Assembly: GCF_022699665.1 (NCBI RefSeq)
Contig: NZ_JALDNB010000011.1
Span: 1 to 64,000 of the forward strand
Source of the DNA: Chryseobacterium aahli
GTDB taxonomy: Bacteria > Bacteroidota > Bacteroidia > Flavobacteriales > Weeksellaceae
Direction of reading: 5' to 3'
DNA length: 64,000 nt
Under the pieces are notes generated by a model, which was given only the letters and a program-made list of their open reading frames with translations, was not told the origin of the DNA and ran no database searches. This document shows positions 7,901-15,540 of the stretch, piece by piece. Position numbers and translations under genes: made by a program. Every line of letters starts with the position of its first letter. Position 1 is the stretch's first letter.

Positions 7901-7993
7901 AAAACTTCGTGAACTTTTATAAGTGAAACGGCTTTGTGTAACTTAAAAAACAGTTAGTAGTTAAAAAATCTTTGTGAACTTTGCGTTAAAATT
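7901..7993 (+). repeat. Dispersed intergenic repeat, copy B
   Basis: Begins AAAACTTCGTG, contains AAGTGAAACGGCTTTG and CAGTTAGTAGTTAAAAAA, and ends CTTTGCGTTAAAATT. It is the copy closest to the inverted copy D at 41709-41799. It lies between the last 2TM gene and the response regulator gene. Confidence 0.8.
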
Positions 7994-8042
7994 AAACATT
8001 ATAACTACTAAGAAATATTCAAATTAAACTAAAACCCACTCA

Positions 8043-8786
8043 ATGATTAAAACGGTCATCATAGAAGACGAAAAACCCGCTGCAAGAAAGTTAGAAAGAA
8101 TGTTGAGTCTTTTCCCTGAATTACAGTTGGTTGCCAATCTGGAATCTGTGGAAGATGCCGTACAATGGTTCTCGGAAAATGAACATCCGCAGCTTATTTT
8201 TTCTGATATTGTTTTGGGTGACGGACTTTCGTTTGATATTTTTGAGAAAATTTCCACCAAAGCTTTTATTATTTATACGACGGCGTTTGATCAGTATACT
8301 TTAAAAGCATTTAAACTCAACAGCATCGATTATCTTCTGAAACCCATCCTGGATGAGGATTTATCAGGCGCAATTGAAAAGTTTAAAACTTTCCTTCCTT
8401 CAGATCAGTCTGTAAATTCGGATGATATCAAGCAGCTCATCAAGAAAGAAAAATCAACGCTTTCCAGGATTTTAGTGAAAATAGGATACAACTTAAAAAT
8501 TGTTCAGACGCATGAGGTCAGTTGCTTTTTTAGTGAAAATAAAATTGTTTATCTGCAGACTTCTGATCGTGTTTATCCTTCAGATTTTACTTTAGATGAA
8601 TTGGCTGATGTGCTTGATGATAAGAAGTTTTTTCGTGTGAATAGACAATTTATTGTCAATTCAGATTACATCAAAAATATCCATACTTCACCCAATTATA
8701 AGGTTGAATTAAACTTTCAGCCACAGGAAGAAATTACAGTAAGCCGAGAGCGTGTAAAAGATTTTAAAGATTGGCTGGTAGGTTAA
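8043..8786 (+). CDS. LytTR family response regulator
   Basis: A 247-residue DNA-binding response regulator. The receiver domain (1-120) has the acidic pocket E8-D9 and the phosphoacceptor Asp55 in LIFSDIVLGDG, plus YLLKP. The LytTR DNA-binding domain fills about 145-245 (RILVKIGYNLKIVQ ... FFRVNRQFIVNSDYIKNIH ... ITVSRERVKDFKDWL). It is the probable partner of the kinase at 4879 and the likely reader of the three sites at 1731, 4790 and 7123; both statements are inferred from the family and from proximity. Its own upstream region holds the repeat but no site of that kind and no clear -7 box. A pattern of simple ACYATCAAC-like repeats follows its stop codon. Confidence 0.95.
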   Translation: MIKTVIIEDEKPAARKLERMLSLFPELQLVANLESVEDAVQWFSENEHPQLIFSDIVLGDGLSFDIFEKISTKAFIIYTTAFDQYTLKAFKLNSIDYLLKPILDEDLSGAIEKFKTFLPSDQSVNSDDIKQLIKKEKSTLSRILVKIGYNLKIVQTHEVSCFFSENKIVYLQTSDRVYPSDFTLDELADVLDDKKFFRVNRQFIVNSDYIKNIHTSPNYKVELNFQPQEEITVSRERVKDFKDWLVG

Positions 8787-8796
8787 TTTTGAATTA

Positions 8797-8831
8797 AAAC
8801 TAACAACTATCAACCAAAAACCATCAACTAT
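8797..8831. repeat. Short imperfect direct repeats between convergent genes
   Basis: The words ACTATCAACC and CCATCAACTA are repeated within 35 bp between the stop codons of the response regulator and the gene on the other strand. This low-complexity element may be one of the genome's dispersed simple repeats. Confidence 0.4.
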
Positions 8832-9724
8832 TTATAATCTATTCGGTTAGCCTCTGTATCTTCTAATTGTTTAATAATTGATGGTGGAATTTCGTCGCTA
8901 TCAATAGGAAAACTGATAGAATCAGGAATGAAGTTTTTTCTGTCAGCTTTTTGAAAGATCTCGAAAAGAGCAATCGGCTCTTGATTAAAACTAATACAAG
9001 TACTTATAAAATGCAGTTCATAGAGCTTATATTCTGGGTTTTTAATCTTCTCATTGATATCTTTTATTCTTGAGATAAAATGCCTTTGGCGGATAAACGT
9101 GTTGCTGTTCATGATGATAAAAACATAATCTGAATACGCCGTTATTTTCCCGAAATACTTGTGACGGTCGCCGCCGCTTCTTTCGACGAAATATTCACCC
9201 GAAGTTTCGGATTTGTAGATTTCCATTGCAGAGCGCCAGATTCGATCGTCTTTTGCCTGAGAAGGGTTTTCCGGAAGATTTCTATTATAAGAATACCAAC
9301 ATCCGACAAGCCTGTCAAGCAATTCTGTGTTCTGTTTCACATTATTCATATCAATTCTCAAATCATTAAAATTGAATGATTCTGTATTTGAATTAATGAA
9401 ATCAATATAATTTGAATAACCTAAAACTTTAACTATTAAACTTAATTTTGCCAGATTTGGTTTGCTTATAGCTGAATTTTCGTTTTGATAATATTTCTTT
9501 AGTTTGTTGATTATCAAGTGTTCGTATAGGTAATTTAATCCTAAGACATCTGCTTCTTTCTTGATACTTTTATCTGAATTTTCATTGATAATTAAATCAT
9601 TAAGTTCTGCAACGATGTATGACCATTCGGTTTTTGAGACATCTTCCCAATGGTTTTTCTTTAAAAAATGCAGGCTCAGGAAGTTCATCAGCTTCTCCAA
9701 ATGCAGAATATCTTCTTTTTTCAT
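8828..9724 (-). CDS. Hypothetical protein
   Basis: A 298-residue protein that I do not recognise. It has no signal peptide or membrane segment, so it is probably cytoplasmic. The N-terminal half (to ~125) is helical with many Asn and Lys residues. A second part from about 135 (LLDRLVGCWYSYNRNLP ... YFVERSGGDRHKYFGKI) looks like a compact beta-rich domain of a kind seen in other uncharacterised Bacteroidota proteins. It is a single gene, convergent with the response regulator and divergent from the Gly/Cys-rich protein gene. Codon use and base composition look like the neighbours. Confidence 0.75.
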   Translation of the reverse strand: MKKEDILHLEKLMNFLSLHFLKKNHWEDVSKTEWSYIVAELNDLIINENSDKSIKKEADVLGLNYLYEHLIINKLKKYYQNENSAISKPNLAKLSLIVKVLGYSNYIDFINSNTESFNFNDLRIDMNNVKQNTELLDRLVGCWYSYNRNLPENPSQAKDDRIWRSAMEIYKSETSGEYFVERSGGDRHKYFGKITAYSDYVFIIMNSNTFIRQRHFISRIKDINEKIKNPEYKLYELHFISTCISFNQEPIALFEIFQKADRKNFIPDSISFPIDSDEIPPSIIKQLEDTEANRIDYK

Positions 9725-9841
9725 TTTAAGTTTTGTTTCATAAGACTAATTTAAGATTATTTTAAAACTAAAAAAGATTATTGCAAGACTTTTATATTTT
9801 TTATCAGTGCCATATTTGAATAGAAAATAAAAGTTAAAACA

Positions 9842-10582
9842 ATGGAAACAAAAATCTTATTACAAAATGATTCTCTTTGGAACAGACTTCAAAGTTTTTC
9901 ATTAGACACCCCAAATGTCGATTTTCCTTTTTCAAAAAAATTGGCAAAAGAAGAAAACTGGACTTTAGATTTTACTGCAAAGGCAATAGAAGAGTACAAA
10001 AAATTCGTTTATCTCTGTTGTACTTTACCAAACGGAGCTTCACCAAGCGAAATTGTCGATAAAGTCTGGCACATGCATTTGATTTACACTCAAAATTACT
10101 GGGAAGAGTTTTGTCCGAATATTTTGAAACGAAAGCTTCATCATCATCCGTCAAAAGGAGGTTTTGAAGAAAAAAATAAGCACACAAACTGGTTTTCGGA
10201 TACATTAAACGGCTACAGACAAGTTTTTCAGGAAGAAGCTCCAGAAGATATTTGGAAAAATAAAAATATTAAACAAAAATCTAAAAGGTTTTGGTTAAAA
10301 AATATCAGGATTTTTTCTTTAATCTTCATTGTATTGATATTAAATTCTTGCTCAGATAATGTTGGTTCTGCTTTGCTTACAGTGATATTCATTGGAGGCG
10401 TATTATTCTTCATTTTTGGGATACTGGGTTCAATATTCGATGATAATAATGTGCCTGATTTAAAAAATAAAAAACAGAATGATGACTCGGGTGGAAGTTG
10501 CGGCGGAGGCGGAAGTGGTTGTAGTGGTGGAAGCGGTTGCGGAGGAGGATGTGGAGGCGGTTGTGGTGGATGCGGCGGATAA
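9842..10582 (+). CDS. GRDP-like membrane protein with Gly/Cys-rich tail
   Basis: A 246-residue protein. Residues ~45-120 carry the pattern of glycine-rich domain-containing (GRDP/PF07173-like) proteins: EYKKFVYLCC, EIVDKVWHMHLIYTQNYWEEFC and LHHHPS. Two hydrophobic segments follow (about 157-172 and 177-200). The last ~27 residues are almost only Gly and Cys with a few Ser (GGCGGGCGGCGG). This architecture resembles the TIGR04222 class of membrane proteins, whose function is unknown. A -7 box variant (CATATTTG, 9821-9828) lies just upstream. A small membrane protein gene follows 13 bp later. Metal binding by the tail is possible but not demonstrated. The tail is also much more GC-rich than its surroundings. 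Confidence 0.8.
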   Translation: METKILLQNDSLWNRLQSFSLDTPNVDFPFSKKLAKEENWTLDFTAKAIEEYKKFVYLCCTLPNGASPSEIVDKVWHMHLIYTQNYWEEFCPNILKRKLHHHPSKGGFEEKNKHTNWFSDTLNGYRQVFQEEAPEDIWKNKNIKQKSKRFWLKNIRIFSLIFIVLILNSCSDNVGSALLTVIFIGGVLFFIFGILGSIFDDNNVPDLKNKKQNDDSGGSCGGGGSGCSGGSGCGGGCGGGCGGCGG

Positions 10583-10595
10583 AAAATAAAAAGCT

Positions 10596-10946
10596 ATGAA
10601 AAAGATAATGATTCACATAATTCCGGTTATAATGAGTTTAGTTTGGCTTGTTATTAATACAGATACCATCAATCCTATTTCTTTGAAAGGACCTGATTTT
10701 TTAAAATTCTATTTAATTCTTTTGTTTGGATTTTACAGCTCAGTTTTGGGTTTAAAATTATTCAAAGAAAGTATTTCCAAAACTACATTGTATTTTATGA
10801 TTTCTATTTTCATATTAGGGTTTGTAAAATTAGTAAGAGGACTATTTTTAGGAAAACCTGTCGGATTTTTAATACTAATTTTAATTTTAGAATTGACTGT
10901 TATATTGTTTATTAATTTGAATAACCTAAAGTTTAAATTGAAATAA
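10596..10946 (+). CDS. Small four-helix membrane protein
   Basis: A 116-residue hydrophobic protein with about four transmembrane segments (IIPVIMSLVWLVINT, FYLILLFGFYSSVLGLKLF, TLYFMISIFILGFVKLV, VGFLILILILELTVILFI). I recognise no family. It lies 13 bp after the Gly/Cys-rich protein gene and probably shares its transcript, which ends at a bidirectional hairpin at 10975. Co-occurrence suggests that it serves the same membrane complex, but nothing more can be said. Confidence 0.72.
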   Translation: MKKIMIHIIPVIMSLVWLVINTDTINPISLKGPDFLKFYLILLFGFYSSVLGLKLFKESISKTTLYFMISIFILGFVKLVRGLFLGKPVGFLILILILELTVILFINLNNLKFKLK

Positions 10947-10974
10947 TAACGCAAATATTATTTCAAAAAATAAA

Positions 10975-10995
10975 CCCGAAACAAAATGCTTCGGG
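10975..10995. terminator. Bidirectional terminator between convergent genes
   Basis: CCCGAA (10975-10980) pairs with TTCGGG (10990-10995), with A/T-rich flanks on both sides. It sits between the stop codons at 10946 (+) and 11019 (-). Confidence 0.7.
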
Positions 10996-11018
10996 CTTAT
11001 ATATTTTTCAATAAATTT

Positions 11019-11225
11019 TTACTTTTCTTCTTTTTCGTTGTTGGCTGTGTATCCATATTTTTTACACACGAAATAAGTAATGGCCAAAAGAATAAAACTC
11101 AAAATAAGATGAGATTTTTCCGGATGTACAATCGCCTGATAAAGGTTATATCCGAACACTGCGGAAACAATAGAAATTAAAATGTTGTTGGTGTAGACGT
11201 ACTGGTTTTTTAATGAAGTTTTCAT
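11019..11225 (-). CDS. Small two-helix membrane protein
   Basis: A 68-residue protein with two predicted membrane helices (ILISIVSAVFGYNLYQAIV and LILSFILLAITYFVCKKYG) and a charged C-terminus (NNEKEEK). It has its own terminator on the downstream side and an intergenic gap on the upstream side, so it appears to be a separate small gene rather than a chance frame. Function is unknown. Confidence 0.6.
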   Translation of the reverse strand: MKTSLKNQYVYTNNILISIVSAVFGYNLYQAIVHPEKSHLILSFILLAITYFVCKKYGYTANNEKEEK

Positions 11226-11292
11226 AATGATATTTTTTAATTGTTATTTACTGAGTAAGTATCACAACTCCAAATATGTTACAGAAAAAATA

Positions 11293-11321
11293 AAAGTCCG
11301 GAAAATTTATTTCCAGACTTT
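11293..11321 (-). terminator. Terminator of the SDR gene pair
   Basis: AAAGTC-C-GGAAA (11293-11304) pairs with TTTCC-A-GACTTT (11310-11321) with one mismatch. On the minus strand it is followed by a T-rich run. Confidence 0.75.
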
Positions 11322-11359
11322 CTTATTAATGAATGCTTAAATTTTTTGGTAACGAAAAA

Positions 11360-12130
11360 CTATTTCATCAAACTGATATTCGTAAGACCTCCGTCAGCCA
11401 GAATTTCTGTTCCAACGATAAATGATGACTCATCTGAGGCTAAAAATACTGCAGCATTTCCGATTTCAGAAGGCAAGCCTTGTCTTCCGATTGGCGTTAT
11501 GTCTCTCCAGATTTGTTTCACTTGTTCCAAATGTTCTTCTGGCACCATTTTCCCGAAAACCGGTGTGTCAATAGAACCGGGTGAAAGTGCATTCACTCTT
11601 ATCTTTCTGGGTAATAAATCTAGCGATAAACCTTTTGCCAATGAAATGACCGCTGCTTTTGCCGCCGCATAGATTGCCATTCCTGGTGCTGCGCGATGAG
11701 CAGCACTTGAGCCAATCAGGATAACTGAAGCTCCGTCATTGAGATAGGGAAGTGCTTTTTGTACGGTAAAATAGGAGCTTTTTAAATTTAATTCCATGTA
11801 TTTATCATAGCTTTCTTCAGTAACTTCGTCAATAGCTCCCATCGCAAGGCCATCAACTACGCCTCCTGCATTCACAACCAATACATCAATTTTGCCAAAT
11901 TTTTTAGCAGTTTGCTTAAAAGTATTTTCTAAATCATCAAGATTGGTCACGTCTCCCGAAATGCCGATAAATTCTTTGCCTAAAGCGTCTACTGAACTGT
12001 TTAAGGTAGTCACATTTCTTCCGGTAATTGCACCAACTGCACCTTCATTTTTAAAAGCTTCAGCGATTCCAAATCCGATACCGCTGTTTCCGCCTGTAAT
12101 GACGGCTACTTTATTTTTTAGTCTGTTCAT
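11360..12130 (-). CDS. SDR family oxidoreductase
   Basis: A short-chain dehydrogenase/reductase of 256 residues. The Rossmann signature is TGGNSGIGFGIAEAF near the N-terminus, the NAG motif is in VLVVNAGG, and the catalytic YxxxK is in YAAAKAAVISLAKG. The classical C-terminal LSPGSIDTP segment is present. It reduces or oxidises a small alcohol/ketone with NAD(P)(H); the substrate cannot be read. It lies 18 bp after a second SDR gene, both on the minus strand and divergent from an HxlR regulator, so the pair is probably an inducible detoxification or redox operon. Confidence 0.93.
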   Translation of the reverse strand: MNRLKNKVAVITGGNSGIGFGIAEAFKNEGAVGAITGRNVTTLNSSVDALGKEFIGISGDVTNLDDLENTFKQTAKKFGKIDVLVVNAGGVVDGLAMGAIDEVTEESYDKYMELNLKSSYFTVQKALPYLNDGASVILIGSSAAHRAAPGMAIYAAAKAAVISLAKGLSLDLLPRKIRVNALSPGSIDTPVFGKMVPEEHLEQVKQIWRDITPIGRQGLPSEIGNAAVFLASDESSFIVGTEILADGGLTNISLMK

Positions 12131-12148
12131 TTTTTTAAATTTTAATAA

Positions 12149-12904
12149 TTAAAAACCATAAACTCCACCGGAAACAGCAATTTGTTCGCCCGTAATCCAT
12201 CCTGCATCTTCAGAAGCAATAAATACGGCCACCTTTGCGATATCTTCTGGCTGTCCGGTACGTCCAAGTGGTGTGTTAGATACAAATTTAGCTTCGGCGT
12301 CGCTACCGATAAATCCGGCACTGTGAGAACCTTCTGTTTCTACGATACCAGGCAAAATAGAATTGATTCGGATATTTCTGCCTGCAAATTCTTTTGACAA
12401 AGCAACGGTGAAAGCATCTAATGCCGTTTTTGTTGCAGAATATACCGAACCTGTAGGCAAGGGTGATCTGCTTGCTCCGGAACTGATATTGATAATGTTT
12501 CCACCATTTTCACCAAATAATTTTAAAGCCGACTGAATCGAAAAAATTGATCCTAAAACATTGATGTTGAATTGCTGATGAAATGTTTCTGCCGATACCT
12601 GTTCGATCGGTTCGTAGTTGTAAATTCCTGCGTTGTTTACTAAAATATCCAATGTGCCGAAAGCGTTTTTGGTTTCATCAAACAATCTGGTGACATCTTC
12701 CTGTTTAGAAACATCTCCTTGTACAGCAATTGCAGTTCCTCCATTATTCATGATCTCGCTGACCACTTTGTCTGCATCTTCTTTACTCGAAGCATAATTA
12801 ACCACAACTTTTGCTCCTTCAGCTGCAAAATACTTTGCGATTGAAGCTCCTATTCCTTTTGAAGCACCTGTAACTACAGCTACTTTATTTTTTAATTTAC
12901 TCAT
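12149..12904 (-). CDS. SDR family oxidoreductase, first gene of the pair
   Basis: A classical short-chain dehydrogenase of 251 residues. It has TGASKGIGASIAKYF for cofactor binding, an NNAG motif in ILVNNAGIY, ISSGAS with the catalytic Ser, and YSATKTALDAFT with the catalytic Tyr and Lys. It resembles the glucose/3-oxoacyl reductase-like SDRs often controlled by HxlR regulators. It shares about 115 bp of upstream DNA with the HxlR gene, which is filled by six GTAAC motifs. The substrate is unknown. Confidence 0.93.
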   Translation of the reverse strand: MSKLKNKVAVVTGASKGIGASIAKYFAAEGAKVVVNYASSKEDADKVVSEIMNNGGTAIAVQGDVSKQEDVTRLFDETKNAFGTLDILVNNAGIYNYEPIEQVSAETFHQQFNINVLGSIFSIQSALKLFGENGGNIINISSGASRSPLPTGSVYSATKTALDAFTVALSKEFAGRNIRINSILPGIVETEGSHSAGFIGSDAEAKFVSNTPLGRTGQPEDIAKVAVFIASEDAGWITGEQIAVSGGVYGF

Positions 12905-12958
12905 TGTTTTATTTGTTTTAAAAACTTGAACAAAATTATCACATTAAAATTTATTTTG

Positions 12959-13017
12959 GTAACTTTGTAACGAAAAGTAACTGCAACCACGAAGTAACAC
13001 AGTAACAAAAAAGTAAC
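12959..13017. promoter_or_regulatory. Six GTAAC motifs, predicted HxlR operator
   Basis: GTAAC occurs at 12959, 12967, 12977, 12994, 13002 and 13013. These form two triplets with start-to-start spacings of 8 and 10 bp and of 8 and 11 bp, with equivalent motifs offset by 35-36 bp. The cluster fills the space between divergent SDR and HxlR genes and ends just before the HxlR ATG. Confidence 0.6.
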
Positions 13018-13021
13018 CATT

Positions 13022-13432
13022 ATGAATTGTAAACCCCTTATAAAAGAGCAACATAAGAAGGAAATGATGGCCGTTCAGGACTCTATGGATGTACTGAGTG
13101 GAAAATGGAAAATAGCCATTCTTTCGTCAGTTTGTTATCATAACAAGCGAAGATTTTCAGATATTCTAAATGACGTTGTCGGAATTTCCAACAAGATGTT
13201 GAGTAAAGAATTAAAAGAATTGGAAATCAATAAATTAATAAAAAGAACCGTTTTAGAAACTCAGCCTATAACAGTTCAATACGAACTTACACAGCACGGA
13301 AAATCTTTACAAACCATTATTAATAATCTGACAGATTGGGGAATTAAGCACAGAAAAGAAATTATTGGAAATACTACTGAGGTGCAAAGTAATACTGAAT
13401 CGCAAGAAACGGTAACAGCAGATATAGTTTAA
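13022..13432 (+). CDS. HxlR family transcriptional regulator
   Basis: A 136-residue winged-helix regulator. The HxlR pattern is clear: VLSGKWKIAILSSVCYHNKRRFSDIL, then ISNKMLSKELKELEINKLIKRTV, then VQYELTQHGKSL. A single N-terminal cysteine (Cys3, MNCKPL) could serve as a redox or electrophile sensor as in the YodB/HypR subgroup; that is inference. It is divergent from two SDR genes and probably represses them and itself through the GTAAC cluster between them. The ~25 C-terminal residues are low-complexity Thr/Glu/Ser. Confidence 0.93.
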   Translation: MNCKPLIKEQHKKEMMAVQDSMDVLSGKWKIAILSSVCYHNKRRFSDILNDVVGISNKMLSKELKELEINKLIKRTVLETQPITVQYELTQHGKSLQTIINNLTDWGIKHRKEIIGNTTEVQSNTESQETVTADIV

Positions 13433-13448
13433 TGATATTCTAAAAGAA

Positions 13449-13473
13449 AAAAGACCTTCAGAAAAGGTCTTTT
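13449..13473. terminator. Bidirectional terminator
   Basis: AAGACCTT (13451-13458) pairs with AAGGTCTT (13464-13471), extended by A/T pairs. It lies between the convergent HxlR and mnmA stop codons. Confidence 0.85.
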
Positions 13474-13480
13474 AATATAT

Positions 13481-14668
13481 TTACGAAATAACTCCGCTTC
13501 CAATCAATTCATCATCAATATACCACGATGCAAATTGTCCTTCTGCGATAGCTGATTGAGGATTTTTAAATTCCATATAAAAGGCATTTTCAAACTGATA
13601 AATTGTCGATTTCTGAAGTTCCTGTCTGTAACGGAATCTTCCAAGAACCTCCATTGATTCTCCGTTTTTTAATCTTAAATCTTCTCGAACCCAATGCAGT
13701 TCAGAATTGTCAATTTTCAAAGCTTTCTTATGTAAACCTGGGAAACTGTGACTTTCACCAACGAAAATAATATTGTTTTCCATGTCTCTTGATACGATAA
13801 AACAGCTTTCTTTATGTCCGCCGATTCCTAAGCCTTTGCTTTGTCCGATTGTGAAAAATTGAGCTCCCTGATGTTTTCCGATAACTTTTCCGTCAGCTTT
13901 TTTATAATTAATTTTTTTACTTAAAAATTCAAGCTCTTCTTCTTTCGATGAAAAAGTTGGAATTTCTTCAGAAAATAAAGGGGAATCTTTAAAAATTTCT
14001 ACAATTTCACCTTCTTTCGGAACCAGTTGCTGTTGTAAAAACTGAGGCAAACTTACTTTTCCGATAAAACACAATCCCTGAGAATCTTTTTTATCAGCAG
14101 TTACCAATCCGATTTCTTTGGCAATTTCTCTTACTTCAGGCTTTGTTAATTCACCGATTGGAAACAATGCTTTAGACAACTGATCCTGATTCAACTGACA
14201 TAAAAAATAAGACTGATCTTTATTGTTGTCTTTTCCTGCCAAAAGGTGGAAGATTTCCTTTCCGTTTTCATCAAAAGTAGAATCTACTCTTGCATAATGC
14301 CCCGTTGCTACTTTATCTGCACCCAAAGACATTGCTGTTTTCATAAAAACATCAAATTTCACCTCTCTGTTGCACAAAACATCAGGATTTGGAGTTCTTC
14401 CTTTCTGATATTCATCAAACATGTAATCAACGATTCTTTCCTTATACAAATCGCTCATATCAATCACCTGAAACGGAATTCCCAATTTCTGGGCAACCAT
14501 TAAGGCATCATTGCTATCCTCAATCCAAGGACATTCGTCTTCCAAAGTTACGGAAGCATCGTTCCAGTTTCTCATAAATAAAGCCACAACTTCGTGACCT
14601 TGTTGCTGCAGTAAATACGCTGTAACACTCGAATCTACACCTCCTGAGAGGCCTACTACTACTTTCAT
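13481..14668 (-). CDS. mnmA: tRNA-specific 2-thiouridylase
   Basis: Makes 2-thiouridine at position 34 of the tRNAs for Lys, Glu and Gln. The N-terminal PP-loop is GLSGGVDSSVTAYLL, and ATGHYARV and KDQSYFL follow. The two catalytic cysteines are in PDVLCNREVKF and DSQGLCFIG. The length of 395 residues fits, with a short insertion around residues 225-250. A -7 box (rc TAATTTTG at 14716-14723) lies upstream. It is a single-gene unit closed by the terminator at 13449. Sulfur is probably delivered through a Suf-type or IscS route encoded elsewhere. Confidence 0.97.
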   Translation of the reverse strand: MKVVVGLSGGVDSSVTAYLLQQQGHEVVALFMRNWNDASVTLEDECPWIEDSNDALMVAQKLGIPFQVIDMSDLYKERIVDYMFDEYQKGRTPNPDVLCNREVKFDVFMKTAMSLGADKVATGHYARVDSTFDENGKEIFHLLAGKDNNKDQSYFLCQLNQDQLSKALFPIGELTKPEVREIAKEIGLVTADKKDSQGLCFIGKVSLPQFLQQQLVPKEGEIVEIFKDSPLFSEEIPTFSSKEEELEFLSKKINYKKADGKVIGKHQGAQFFTIGQSKGLGIGGHKESCFIVSRDMENNIIFVGESHSFPGLHKKALKIDNSELHWVREDLRLKNGESMEVLGRFRYRQELQKSTIYQFENAFYMEFKNPQSAIAEGQFASWYIDDELIGSGVIS

Positions 14669-14715
14669 GTATTCAATTTTACGAAACTCTTAACGGGAGT
14701 TCTTAGTTGAGCCGC

Positions 14716-14723
14716 AAAATTAC
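14716..14723 (-). promoter_or_regulatory. -7 box of mnmA
   Basis: CAAAATTA on the plus strand reads TAATTTTG on the minus strand, matching TAnnTTTG, about 48 bp before the ATG. Confidence 0.5.
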
Positions 14724-14821
14724 GATAATCCTATTCACAAAAAAAATGATAATTTTATGCATTGATAAAAACGATAGAATCACAAATTGTTTTAATTTTC
14801 ACCAAACAAAAATATTTAAAT

Positions 14822-15349
14822 ATGAAAAAACTATTTATTTCTTCATTCCTCCTGATTTCAGGATTGTCATTTTCTCAGGTTTCTGTAGGAACACCAACAA
14901 CTGAAACCAATAAGTGGACTTTCGGTGGTGGTTTGGGAGTTGGTTTTGGAAGCAATTCTTATTTTAATCTTCAGGTTGCGCCGAGAGTTGGTTATCGTCT
15001 AACCAATGATTTAGAAGCGGGTTTAATTGGGAGTGTTTCGTGGCAGACTTCAGATTTTTATAAATCAACGATGTTTGGTTTTGGGCCATTTGTAAATTAT
15101 TATTTTGCGAGATCTTTCTTTGTAAGTGGTAATTTGCAGCATTTTTTTATCAATTATGAAGATAAATTTTACGATTTTAAAGATAATCAGCAGGAGACCG
15201 CTCTTTATTTAGGAGGTGGATATATGCAGCAAATCGGGAATAATTCTTTTATGCAGATCGGTCTGATGTACAATGTTTTGTACAAAGAAAACAGCAGTGT
15301 TTTTTCTGGCGGTTTGATTCCGAGTGTAGGTTTTGTGGTGGGACTTTAA
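14822..15349 (+). CDS. Outer-membrane beta-barrel protein
   Basis: A 175-residue protein with a signal peptide (MKKLFISSFLLISGLSFSQ). It continues as alternating hydrophobic and polar strands rich in Gly and aromatic residues (WTFGGGLGVGFGSNSYFNLQVAPRVGYRL ... FGFGPFVNYYF ... ALYLGGGYMQQIG), typical of 8-stranded outer-membrane barrels. The start at 14822 is chosen because the signal peptide begins there; the open frame continues upstream without a plausible start. Single gene, function unknown. Confidence 0.82.
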   Translation: MKKLFISSFLLISGLSFSQVSVGTPTTETNKWTFGGGLGVGFGSNSYFNLQVAPRVGYRLTNDLEAGLIGSVSWQTSDFYKSTMFGFGPFVNYYFARSFFVSGNLQHFFINYEDKFYDFKDNQQETALYLGGGYMQQIGNNSFMQIGLMYNVLYKENSSVFSGGLIPSVGFVVGL

Positions 15350-15395
15350 AATTTACGCATATAATTGGGGAGAAAACATTTTACTCTCGCAGATT

Positions 15396-15482
15396 TTACT
15401 GATCAAGCAGATTTTTAAGTTGTTATTCTAAATTTTTGCAGCAGCATCCGTGAAAATCTGTGCGATCTGTCGGAGAAATAAA
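15396..15482. repeat. Imperfect inverted repeat, intergenic family
   Basis: GCAGATTTTACTGAT near the left end and ATCCGTGAAAATCTGTGC near the right end are imperfect inverted copies about 40 bp apart. No gene is in the element. Its words (CAGATTTT, AATCTGTG) recall intergenic repeats common in flavobacteria. Confidence 0.45.
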
Positions 15483-15487
15483 AACAA

Positions 15488-15514
15488 AAAGCATCGAGAA
15501 TTTCCCGATGCTTT
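15488..15514 (-). terminator. Terminator of clpC
   Basis: AAAGCATCG (15488-15496) pairs with CGATGCTTT (15506-15514). On the minus strand a T-rich run follows, 27 bp after the clpC stop. Confidence 0.85.
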
Positions 15515-15540
15515 CATTATTTATTTAAAATTAATTATTA

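Noticed and set aside
7950..7958. ACAGTTAGT, a perfect LytTR half-site upstream of the response regulator gene
   Set aside because: It is part of the dispersed repeat (also in copy D), has no partner half-site 12 bp away and no -7 box at the right distance.
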